This document shows, piece after piece, positions 17,468 to 26,400 of a DNA stretch of 64,000 bases (positions within the stretch are counted from its first letter, which is position 1; each line of letters starts with the position of its first letter). The position numbers were made by a program, and so were the translations under genes. The DNA is taken from NCBI GenBank assembly GCA_028706405.1, contig JAQWBM010000005.1, positions 20,311 to 84,310 of the forward strand. The letters run 5' to 3'. A model generated the notes under the pieces. The model did no database searches. It was given only the letters and a program-made list of their open reading frames with translations, and was not told the origin of the DNA. Source of the DNA: Eubacteriales bacterium. Lineage in GTDB: Bacteria > Bacillota > Clostridia > Peptostreptococcales > Anaerovoracaceae.

Positions 17468-17746
17468 CTATTTTTCTTTTTTTAGAATCTCTCTAGCCAT
17501 ATCCAAAAGATCTTCACCGACACTTAAATCCAAAACAACGTCTTTCACTTCTGGGATCTCTTGAATTACCATATCTTTTACAACGTCTTCAATGGTAAAT
17601 TGGGCTGAAGGACAGGTACTGCATCCACCTGTCATTTTCACATATGCAATTCCATCTTTAAATGCAGTCAATTTGATTCCGCCAAAATGAGATGCCAACA
17701 CAGGGTCCACTTTCTCACTTAATACTTTAATTATTTTATCATTCAT
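17468..17746 (-). CDS. NifU-like C-terminal-domain protein, Fe-S scaffold or carrier
   Basis: The 92-residue protein is a stand-alone NifU C-terminal domain. Its CSTCPSAQFTIEDVV segment carries the CxxC pair that holds a transient Fe-S cluster. The start is the ATG at 17746, 6 bases after AGGGGGG; the longer frame upstream lacks a site. The gene is 125 bp upstream of abfD on the same strand with no terminator visible between them, so it may be co-expressed with the [4Fe-4S] dehydratase. That link is inferred from position. Confidence 0.88.
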   Translation of the reverse strand: MNDKIIKVLSEKVDPVLASHFGGIKLTAFKDGIAYVKMTGGCSTCPSAQFTIEDVVKDMVIQEIPEVKDVVLDLSVGEDLLDMAREILKKEK

Positions 17747-17867
17747 CGACATCCCCCCTATTAAAAGTCTAATGTTGTATATTTCATGCTCTATATATAG
17801 TATAATAAATGGTTTCTCTAATAGCAAGAGGTATTTAAATGATTTATTTAGACGATAATACTTAAGG

Positions 17868-17931
17868 TTACTGTTTTACAGCCTTTTTGCCGGGTATAGG
17901 GGTATTGCCGCCTCGGATGTGACAATACCCC
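17868..17931. repeat. Possible solo arm of the TTACTGTTCA element, with adjacent hairpin
   Basis: TTACTGTTTTACAGCCTTTT (17868-17887) resembles the reverse complement of the right arm of the element at 8866-9100 (TTACTGTTCACAGCCTTTGG). It is followed by a perfect 9-bp hairpin, GGGGTATTG (17899-17907) with CAATACCCC (17923-17931). There is no matching opposite terminus. The rest of the 284-bp gap before the gene at 18037 shows only AT-rich DNA; no riboswitch motif was recognised. Confidence 0.3.
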
Positions 17932-18036
17932 CTTACGCCTTACACTCCTGCACATTCAGAGAATTATTAGAATTCTAATATTAACTAAGCTAAATTTGTG
18001 ATAAAATAATCTAATATAATTCCAGGAGGATCCAAT

Positions 18037-19317
18037 ATGACAAAATATAGAATGAATACTAATTGTGTTCAAGGAACTTACAATCCAAAATCAGGTGAAC
18101 CGAGGGTATTGCCCATTGTTCAAAGTACAACCTTTTCTTATGATGATCCCGATTATGTAGCGGATCTCTTTGATTTGAAGGCGGATGGCTCTTTCTATAC
18201 AAGGCTTGGAAATCCAACATCTGAAGCTTTTGAAGGGAAAATGAATCTTTTAGAAGGCGGAGTTGGGGCTTTAGCGGTTTCCTCAGGTCAAAGCGCCTGT
18301 ATGTTTTCTATTCTCAATATCTGCCAGGCAGGCGATCATGTGATAGCTTCTTCCAGTATTTACGGAGGCACGTTTAATTTATTCGACGTCTCTCTGCGCA
18401 AGCTGGGCATTGATTTTACCTTTGTAGATCCTGATGCAGACAAGGAAACTATCCTCGCCTGTGCCAGACCTAATACAAAGGTTCTTTTCGGTGAAACAAT
18501 TGCTAATCCCGGTATGAATATTCTTGATTTCGATAAATTTTCTTCCATAGCAAAGCAGCTTGATGTCCCTTTTATTGTGGACAATACCCTTGCAACTCCT
18601 TATCTATGCCGTCCTTTTGAACATGGCGCTGATATCATTGTTCATTCAACAACAAAATATACCGACGGTCATGCCACAAGCTTGGGCGGAATCCTGATCG
18701 ACGGCGGCAGCTTTAATTGGAATAACGGGAAATTCCCCGGTCTGACGGAACCCGATCCGAGCTATCATGGGCTGGAATATGTAAAAATTTTTGGTGCATC
18801 CGCCTATATCGTGAAAGCCCGAACCCATCTTCTGCGAGACTATGGCTGTGCTCCAAGCCCTTTTAACGCCTTTATGTTTCATCTTGGTCTGGAGACCCTT
18901 CATTTAAGAATGGAACGTCACAGCGAAAACGCTTTAAAATTAGCTGAATTCCTCCAAATGCACCCTTGTGTGAATTGGGTGAAATATCCCGGATTAAAAA
19001 GCGATCCCTATTATGAATTAGCTAAAAAATATATGCCTAAAGGTGTAAGCGGTATTCTGTGCTTTGGAATTAAGGGAGGTTCAAGTGCCGGAAAAGAATT
19101 GATAAAATATCTGGATCTTGTGCATATGGTGGTTCATCTCGGCGATCTTCGTACAAGCATTCTGCATCCGGCCAGCACGACACACAGGCAGCTTTCCGAG
19201 CAGCAGCAGATTGAATCAGGAGTTTTGCCTGAAATGATACGGGTTTCAGTAGGGATAGAGGATATTGACGATATTATTGAAGACTTTGACAAAGCATTGC
19301 GTGCTGTCGCGAAATAG
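18037..19317 (+). CDS. O-acetylhomoserine sulfhydrylase-type PLP enzyme (Cys/Met metabolism family)
   Basis: The 426-residue length fits the MetY branch of the family. The enzyme would form homocysteine (or methionine) from O-acetylhomoserine and sulfide or a thiol. PLP-fold features are YTRLGNPTSEAFEGKMNLLE, AVSSGQSAC, FVDNTLATPYLCRPFEHGAD, and the Schiff-base Lys in HSTTKYTDGHATSLGG (near residue 209). A strong AGGAGGATCC site precedes the ATG. thiN follows immediately. Methionine gamma-lyase is an alternative, but the insertion FNWNNGKFPGLTEPDPSYHG is typical of sulfhydrylases. Confidence 0.88.
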   Translation: MTKYRMNTNCVQGTYNPKSGEPRVLPIVQSTTFSYDDPDYVADLFDLKADGSFYTRLGNPTSEAFEGKMNLLEGGVGALAVSSGQSACMFSILNICQAGDHVIASSSIYGGTFNLFDVSLRKLGIDFTFVDPDADKETILACARPNTKVLFGETIANPGMNILDFDKFSSIAKQLDVPFIVDNTLATPYLCRPFEHGADIIVHSTTKYTDGHATSLGGILIDGGSFNWNNGKFPGLTEPDPSYHGLEYVKIFGASAYIVKARTHLLRDYGCAPSPFNAFMFHLGLETLHLRMERHSENALKLAEFLQMHPCVNWVKYPGLKSDPYYELAKKYMPKGVSGILCFGIKGGSSAGKELIKYLDLVHMVVHLGDLRTSILHPASTTHRQLSEQQQIESGVLPEMIRVSVGIEDIDDIIEDFDKALRAVAK

Positions 19318-19328
19318 AGGTGAGTTCG

Positions 19329-19970
19329 GTGAGTAGATGTATAATAATCACCTCCTGTCAATCCGCACGGCTAAGGGAATTCTTTGATTTTTGTGATGAT
19401 GATTTTATCATCTGTGCGGACGGAGGCTATTCACATGCATGCACAGAAGAAATCCGAGCTGATGTCTTGATTGGTGATTTCGATTCATTGAACTATGATG
19501 ACTTAGAGAATTCCAGTTCAGGCAATGGATGCCGCGTCTTCCGTCAAGAGATTGAAAAGGACTACACTGATACAATGATATGTTTGATGTACGGGATCAA
19601 ACAAGGATTTAATGAATTTTATATTCTCGGGGGACTTGGCGGCAGGCTGGATCACACAGTCGCAAACCTGCAGGTCATGTCCCATGCTATAGATAATGGC
19701 AAGTCGATTTGGATTCTTGACGGGAGAAACCGCACAACTCTGCGAAATCCCGGAAGCATAACAATCCAAAGATTAGATGGGTATAAGCTATCTCTTTTAT
19801 CATATAGTGAAGTATGTGATGGTATCACCATTACGGGGGTCAAATACCCATTGACCAATCGAAAGCTGAATCACAGCTGCACATTAGGGATCAGCAATGA
19901 ATTCATAGATGCCAAAGCTAAAATCAGCCATAAATCAGGAAAGCTGCTTATCATTCTATCACAAGATTGA
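19329..19970 (+). CDS. thiN: Thiamine pyrophosphokinase
   Basis: The 213-residue protein transfers pyrophosphate from ATP to thiamine, giving the active cofactor. Family motifs present are CADGGYSHA, VLIGDFDSL, EKDYTDTMICLMYG and LGGRLDHTVANLQ. I use the GTG at 19329, because AGGTGAG (19318-19324) is 5 bases upstream; an earlier GTG at 19320 lies inside that site. It begins a few bases after the sulfhydrylase stop, so they share a transcript. Confidence 0.92.
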   Translation: MSRCIIITSCQSARLREFFDFCDDDFIICADGGYSHACTEEIRADVLIGDFDSLNYDDLENSSSGNGCRVFRQEIEKDYTDTMICLMYGIKQGFNEFYILGGLGGRLDHTVANLQVMSHAIDNGKSIWILDGRNRTTLRNPGSITIQRLDGYKLSLLSYSEVCDGITITGVKYPLTNRKLNHSCTLGISNEFIDAKAKISHKSGKLLIILSQD

Positions 19971-20019
19971 CCTTTTCCAATTGATGAAATAACCTGATAT
20001 TCTAGATTTTGTGGAGCAA

Positions 20020-20048
20020 TTGACAATAACAATCCGCGGTGCTAAGAT
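20020..20048 (+). promoter_or_regulatory. Promoter of the broken crotonase gene
   Basis: TTGACA (20020-20025), a 17-bp spacer and TAAGAT (20043-20048) lie 82 bp upstream of the ATG at 20131. A TATAAT also occurs at 20081-20086 without a good -35. Confidence 0.5.
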
Positions 20049-20130
20049 GAATGAATGAAATTCGGATATCTTTGTCTCGTTATAATTTCAAAAGACCAAA
20101 ACTATAATATTTTGAAAGGAAGTAGTGATT

Positions 20131-20907
20131 ATGTATCAGAATTAACTTTATGAAATTGAGGACGGAATTGCTTACATAACTGTAAACAGACCAAAATCCC
20201 TTAACGCTCTGAGCAATGAAGTTCTGGACGATCTACATGCTGCTTTTACCGCTGCTGACAATGACCCTGAAGTGAAAAGTGTAATTTTAACCGGAGAAGG
20301 CAAAGCCTTTGTAGCCGGTGCGGATATCGCTGAGATGGTTAATCTCTCAACTCTTGAAGGCAGAGCGATGATGATCAAGGGACAGAATGTGATGAATCAA
20401 ATTGAAGCCCTTGATAAACCAGTTATAGCAGCGGTCAACGGTTATGCTCTCGGTGGAGGATGTGAACTCGCTATGGCTTGTGATATAAGAGTTGCATCGG
20501 AAAACGCAAAATTCGGGCAGCCCGAAGTCAACTTGGGGATCATCCCCGGATTTGGAGGCACACAGAGACTTCCGCGGCTTGTAGGGAAAGGCATGGGTAA
20601 GTATTTGATTATGACCGCGGAAATGATCGATGCTCATGAAGCATACAGAATCGGTCTGGTTGAAAAAGTTGTTGCCGCCGAAGAGTTAATGGGAACAACT
20701 GAAAAAGTTGCCAAGACGATAATGGCGAAAGCGCCTATTGCAATCCGGGCAGCTAAATTATCAATAAATAACGGTATCAATCTTGATATAAAGACTGGCA
20801 TAGCATATGAGGGAGAAGCCTTGGTTGCTCCCTACAGTTCTGAGGACAGAAGGGAAGGCATGATGGCGTTCCTCGAAAAAAGACCTGCTAAATTTAAGAA
20901 TAAATAG
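20131..20907 (+). pseudogene. crt: Crotonase (3-hydroxybutyryl-CoA dehydratase) with a stop at codon 5
   Basis: From the ATG at 20131, preceded by GAAAGGAAG, the frame reads MYQN, then TAA (20143-20145), then LYEIEDGIAYITVNRP and a complete crotonase to 20907. The family's usual start (such as ...NVLYEVE) shows that the stop replaces one residue with no loss of length. The body is intact: the oxyanion-hole segment GKAFVAGADIAEM, then GYALGGGCELAMACDIR and the catalytic Glu region FGQPEVNLGIIPGFGGTQR. The only in-frame downstream start is a GTG at 20272, which would lose the first beta strands. It is either a recent nonsense mutation or a sequencing error. The intact enzyme would hydrate crotonyl-CoA, the abf pathway product. 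Confidence 0.85.
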
Positions 20908-20975
20908 TCGATTACAGAATTTCCGGCAACAAAAAAGTGGCTGGCGCCACGTTGAGTATGTCCCGTAAAAACCGT

Positions 20976-21023
20976 AAGAAAAGAGAGGCTTAGCGCCAAT
21001 TGATGCCAAGCCTCTCTTTTCTT
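20976..21023. terminator. Hairpin after the crotonase gene
   Basis: A perfect 16-bp stem, AAGAAAAGAGAGGCTT (20976-20991) with AAGCCTCTCTTTTCTT (21008-21023), is followed by a pyrimidine-rich tract. It could end transcription in either direction. Confidence 0.5.
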
Positions 21024-21038
21024 CTCTTCTCTAAGAAA

Positions 21039-21309
21039 TTATTTTAAGCCCATAGGTTCATCACGAAAATATTTTGCTGTCCATGATCTTTGGTACCCCA
21101 TCCACCTTTGGCTTGAAGTCCATCAGGTCCAGCACCTGTGTTTGAAGATCGATACCGTGCGCTATTTCTGTTAAACAGACTCCATCGTTCCGAAGTTCAA
21201 ATACGGCTCTTTCTGTGATGTACATGACTGGCTGTCCAATTTTGGCAGCATATTCACCGCTGAAGGTTATTTATTCCACTGCATCTATAAATTTCTTTTT
21301 ATTAATCAT
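21039..21309 (-). pseudogene. C-terminal remnant of an acetate/propionate CoA-transferase
   Basis: The minus strand encodes about 90 residues matching the end of Pct/YdiF-type CoA-transferases: KKKFIDAVE, stop, ITFSGEYAAKIGQPVMYITE, RAVFELRNDGVCLTEIAHGI, DLMDFKPKVDGVPKIMDSKI, then RDEPMGLK. A TAA replaces the residue after AVE. One extra T after ATATTT shifts the frame before RDEPMGLK. The first four-fifths of the gene is absent. It is clearly non-functional and sits between two other broken genes. Confidence 0.8.
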
Positions 21310-21341
21310 GATAATAAATGTATCACTCAGTTTTATGTTTG

Positions 21342-23151
21342 TCAACACTCATGCATGGGTTTTACGAGCTCCATAGCCTGTTCTGATGGCATAGGCCTGC
21401 CAGTATAATATCCCTGGATAAAATCACATTTGTATGCTTTAAGCAAGATTAACTGTTCCTCTTCTTCCACGCCCTCAGCAACGGCTGTTAATCTCATGTT
21501 GTGTACTAAATCAATAATTGTTGCTACTATATTGCCATTTTTCTTGGACTCTAACATCCCTCCAATAAAAATTTTATCAATTTTTACATAATCGATAGGA
21601 AGGTTTTGGAGGCAACCTAAAGAGGACTAGCCAGAGCCGAAATCATCCAAATAGACTTCAAAACCCAACTGTTTTAGCTTAGTTAACTTTTGCTGATTGG
21701 CTCCAAAGAACTCCATAAGAACGGTTTCGGTGATCTCCAAACCAATGTGGCGGGGGTTAACCTGTGTTTCATATAAAATGTTCTTGATATTTCTTGCAAA
21801 ATTCTCGTGCTTAATGTTTATAGAAATTTTCACCGCGGTACTGCTATGAGCATTAATGCGTATGGCAAACTGACATGCGTTTCGCAGTACCCATTGCTCC
21901 AGTGCTATAATCAAACCGGTTTCTTCAGCGATTGCCACAGCTACAGTCGGTGAAACCGGACCATTAGGGCTATTCCATCTCAGCAGGGCTTCAAAACCAT
22001 GCAGGGTGGAGTCGGCACTATACTGCGGTTGGTAATACAGTTCTAAATCATTGTTAGCGATTGCTTGCCGTAAATCGCTCTCTAACTGTACTTTTTGCAG
22101 TAATTCTTGAAGAATGCTTTCGTCAAAAATCTGGTACCTATTTTTGCCCATGGCCTTGGCTTTATACATGCTTATATCAGCTTTTTTCAATAAATCCTCA
22201 ATTTCTGTACCATGCATGGGAAAGATGACAGCGCCAACACTGGCTGTCAAATTGTAACTATTTATCCCTATTAGTGTGAAATTTCCAAAGGCTTTCAAAA
22301 TATTTTCCAGAATCTCGTTAAGATTTTTAATAGAAGCCATATCTCTAAGCAAAATAATAAATTCATCACCGCCAATGCGTGAAATAATCGCCGAAGAAGG
22401 GGAAAACATGTTTAGTCTATGCCCGACAGCGACCAGTACTTCATCACCAACGGTGTGCCCGGCTGTATCGTTAATCCTTTTGAAGTCGTCCAGATCAATA
22501 AAAATAACGGCTCCCATAGTTTTGTCATTAATAGCCCGGCTGATGTACTTACCGGCAATTTCTACTAATTTGGTCCGATTATATAATCCAGTCAACGGAT
22601 CCTGGAAAGCCAGATATTTAATCTTTTGTTCATTGTCCTTTAGTATGGCTTGGGAGTAGGTCAGTTCTTGATCCCTTTGGCGAATACTGTTTATCATAGC
22701 GTTAAAGCTTTTGGCTAAACTTGTAATCTCATCATAGTGATTATACTCAGATCGAACAAGATAATCTCCTTTTTCTGCTTCCTTCATCAAGGACACAAGA
22801 TTCTGCAAGGGAGTGATTCCTCTTAAGATTAAGCGATACACTCCTAAAAAGATGATCAGAAGTAAGATACTTCCCAGAATTAGGATTGGCCGGTAACCTT
22901 TGATGATGCGGTTATTAATTTCCTCTTGGCTGATTCCTGTGACTAAGACCATATTATTACTATCAATAGTATCAAATAAAAGAAGAAAGGAAGTGTTGTT
23001 AAGATTGTACTTGACACTTCCTTGACTTGATTGTCCAAATAATGTTGTAAAATCCTATCGTTATTTTGTCAGGCGAAAGATTAAATTTGACCAATAATAT
23101 GCCCAATAATAAGATCAAAAATATCGTAAAGAACCAGCGGGAAAATCTCAT
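21342..23151 (-). pseudogene. Decayed Cache-HAMP-GGDEF-EAL cyclic-di-GMP signalling protein
   Basis: The fragments together form one gene. From the ATG at 23151 the frame reads MRFSRWFFTIFLILLLGILL, a membrane segment, but stops within about 55 codons. An in-frame piece, LLFDTIDSNNMVLVTGISQE, then resumes as the end of a Cache sensor domain, so the sensor middle is deleted. A second membrane helix, HAMP, GGDEF (RIGGDEFIILLRD) and EAL (GFEALLRW) follow. In the EAL motif DDFGSGYSS, the Tyr codon has become TAG near 21628. The tail 21342-21626 remains in frame. An internal start could still give a GGDEF protein with truncated EAL, but the gene looks dead. Confidence 0.82.
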
Positions 23152-23290
23152 TTTTAACAAAACCTTTCGTATTTTAGTTTGGTATTAATGATTATACATC
23201 AAAAATATTAGTCCGCTGTTAAAATCATGTAAAATCAATTTGTAAAGTGTCGATTATTGTCTAAAACAATCTGGCAGAGTACCCGACAAC

Positions 23291-23347
23291 ATAAGCCAGA
23301 GACTGAGAGATGATTGGCTGCCAATCATCTCTCAGTCTCTGGCTTAT
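23291..23347. repeat. Perfect 57-base palindrome with AGATGATTGGC core (copy 2)
   Basis: The left arm 23291-23318 and right arm 23320-23347 are perfectly complementary over 28 bp around one central T. The arm contains AGAGACTGAGAGATGATTGG. The core AGATGATTGGC, with AGAGAC a few bases before it, is shared with the hairpin at 11104-11188. No gene overlaps it. Confidence 0.75.
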
Positions 23348-23348
23348 A

Positions 23349-23452
23349 TTGCCCTTTTGCCAGTCAAGCAAGCTTGAGCCAAAAGGGCAATGAGGCAGGG
23401 GATATCCCCACTGCCTGTGAAATCAAGTTGTACTCTCCGCCTAAAGAGGCGG
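23349..23452. repeat. Three further tandem hairpins in a gene-free stretch
   Basis: Stem 1 is TTGCCCTTTTG (23349-23359) with CAAAAGGGCAA (23380-23390). Stem 2 is AGGCAGGGGAT (23393-23403) with ATCCC and CTGCCT (23404-23416). Stem 3 is CCGCCT-AAAG-AGGCGG (23437-23452). With the palindrome at 23291 they fill the whole 316-bp gap between the broken GGDEF gene and the gene ending at 23468. Stem 3 (minus strand CCGCCTCTTTAGGCGG) recalls hairpins at IS200/IS605 ends; on the minus strand it could also terminate the upstream operon. Confidence 0.5.
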
Positions 23453-23467
23453 GGTTATCTTTGCCTG

Positions 23468-26400
23468 TTATACCGGCTTTGGCAATCTTTGTGAGATCAC
23501 TTTCATGAGATTGTCAGTGGGGAACATCGGCACTATAAATTTAACATCGCCAATGACTTTAAACACAGGGTTTTCAGGCTTGAGAACTCCGCCGAACACT
23601 TCACCGATTTCAGCATATTTATATTTGTAAAGCTGATCATCCATTTCTACGGAAATATCATAGGTGTCATCAAAAGGCATTTCTACTTCGAAAACGTGCG
23701 CCAGCTCTGCTGCAATTTCCCAGTTACTGTAGATAACGTCCTCGAAAATTGCCTGGGATACTTGCTGCAGCCGCCTTTCTGTATTGGTAAATGTACCGTC
23801 TGTGGATGCAAAGCCGGTACCTGGAATGACAACATGCGCTTTTTTCGCTGTTTCAGTCATATGAGTATCGGAAACCATCAAAAATTCCATTTTGCTTAAA
23901 TCCACATTTGGATCCTCTCCGAATACTAAAACTGCTTTCACTCCCTCTAGTGATTCTGCACCTGCTCTTATTCCAAGATCTATCAGACCCTGACTGTTGT
24001 TCTTTGCCTTAACCATCAGAATACCGTCTCTCGGTGATCTGATATGTCCGGAAAGCACAGCGATATCCGCAAGCAATGCCGCCGCATCCGTCGTAACTAA
24101 GTTCTGCTGGAATACGATCATCGCCTTCTTTGCATTTCCGTAAAGGGCAGCAAGCTCCTTTGCATCATCGTTTGGATTTACATTTGTGATGCTTGCACTG
24201 AACTCTTCAAAACCTTCAGCGTTGGATTTCTTTCCCATATCCAGTAACGCTTTGGCAATCTCCTTCAGGAAACTTACATCGTTGTTTACATAGACCTCCT
24301 TGGTTGCAAATTCAAAGTGCTGCTCAAATCCTGCGGGGTTGATCAGAACCACTTTTGCTCCGGCTTCAGCCGCTTGTTTGAGTTTTAATTCAATAACAGG
24401 ATTAGCCGCAGTGAAAAAGCCTGCAACCAGTATCACTTCTGTCGCGAGAAGCTCATCAATAGTATTAGGAGATGCATCGAAGCCCAATACTCCGGCAAGA
24501 CCATTTTCCCTGTTGTTAAAGCAAAGTGTCCTGGCGCCTATGATGTCCGCAAACTTCTTGATCGCATAAGCTTCTTCATTTGTATATCTGTCAGAAACAG
24601 CTATAGCTACCGCATCTTTGCCGTATTTTGCCCCGATTGCCTGAGCCTTCTTGGCAGTCATCATAAATGCTTCATGATAATCCACTTCCTCTAATCCATT
24701 TTCTTTTCGGATCATAGGTTCAAGTAATTTGCCTTCTAACTGTGCACAGTCAAATCCAAATCTGCCTTTTCCGCAAAGAAGGCCTTTGTTTACAGCCCCT
24801 TCCATATCAGGAACAGCCTTAATCAGCATGTCACCATAGGTTTCCAGGTGCAAGCTGCATCCAACAGAGCAGTAAGGACAGGTCGTATCCGTCTTCACAG
24901 TATCAAGAGGAACCGGTTTTGCAATGGTGAGTCTTTCACCTAAAGCACCTGTTGGACATACGCTTACACACAGACCGCAGGATACGCAGCCCGATTCAGC
25001 AAGCGGCTTTTCCAGAGTCGGCTTCACCACAGTGTCAAACCCTCTGTCTACCAGTCCAAGGGCTCCAATTCCCATAACTTCATCGCAAACACGGACACAT
25101 AATCCGCAAAGGATACACTTGTTAGGATCTCTCACGATAAACGGATGATCATCTTCATAGTCGATTTTGTTCACATCGCCCGCAAATCGTTCCGGCTTTA
25201 CCTTGTATTCATTTGCATATTCTATAAGCTTACACTCAAAGTAGTCATGACAGCCGCACTCAAGACATCTCATCGCATCAGCCATAGCCTGATCTTCATC
25301 ATAACCGGAAACGACCTCTGTAAAGTTATCTTTTCTTTCTTCCGCTTCCAGTTGATCCATCTTCGGTCTGCACTGTCTTTCTCTGTCTTCGAAGGTTTTT
25401 TCGGTGATATCGTGCCTTTCTACTACGTATGGCTTTTCATATTTTACTTGTTGACCTGCAAGATACGCATCGATCACATCGGAGGCCTTCCTTGCATCCG
25501 CTATGGCTTCCACTGCGATGGAGATTTTATCGTTTCCGCAGTCTCCTCCTGCAAATACACCTTCTATACTGGCCATAAAGGTATCCTTGTCGTAAGCAAT
25601 CCCCTGTTTTCTGGTAAGATCCAGTCCTTCAAAGCCTTTGGGATCTACCGCCTGACCGATTGCCAGGATCACCGTATCCACTTCTATTGTCTCTGTTTTT
25701 CCTTCGATTGGCTTCGGCGCTCTCCTTCCGCTTTCATCCGGCTCGCCAAGCTCCATAACCTGAAGCAGGACCTGCTTCACGTGCCCTTTTTCGTCCTTAA
25801 TTATTTCCAGAGGGTTGGTCAGATTTTTGAAGATAACGCCTTCTTCTTCCGCCTCCACGATTTCGATCATATCCGCCGGCATTTCATCTTTCGTACGTCT
25901 ATAGATATTATATACTTCGCCTGCACCAAGCCTTACCGCTGTTCTGCATGCGTCCATGGCGGTATTGCCGCCTCCGACTATAGCCACTTTTTCTCCAAGC
26001 TTTATTTCTTCATTTCTTACCACTTTTCTCAAGAAATCAATACCGCCTATGACGCCGTCCGCATCCTCGCCCGTACAGCCTGCGCCTGTGGAAACCCATG
26101 CGCCGATCCCGAGGAGAACCGCATCGAAGTCTTTTCTGATGGATTCAAAGGAGATATCCGCACCGACCTTAGTATTTGGGATCATCGTCACACCCATTTT
26201 TTCAATGAGGTAGATTTCTTCATCCAATACCTCCTTTGGAAGCCTGTACTCGGGGATCCCGTATCGCAGCATGCCGCCAAGCTTTGGCATCGCATCGAAA
26301 ATGGTAACATCGTGTCCCATGACCCGAAGGAAATATGCTGCGGAAAGACCCATTGGCCCGCCGCCGATGATCGCTACGGATTTTCCGGTTGCAGGATCCA

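Noticed and set aside
18015..18020. TATAAT just before the sulfhydrylase gene as a -10 box
   Set aside because: It lies 3 bases from AGGAGG, so transcription would start inside the ribosome site, and no -35 box is properly spaced.
17828..18036. A SAM riboswitch or T-box in the leader of the Cys/Met gene
   Set aside because: The conserved SAM-I and T-box sequences are absent; only a 9-bp hairpin and a possible repeat remnant were seen.
20143..20145. Stop codon in crt as a recoded amino acid
   Set aside because: The codon is TAA, which is not used for selenocysteine or pyrrolysine, and no insertion element is visible.
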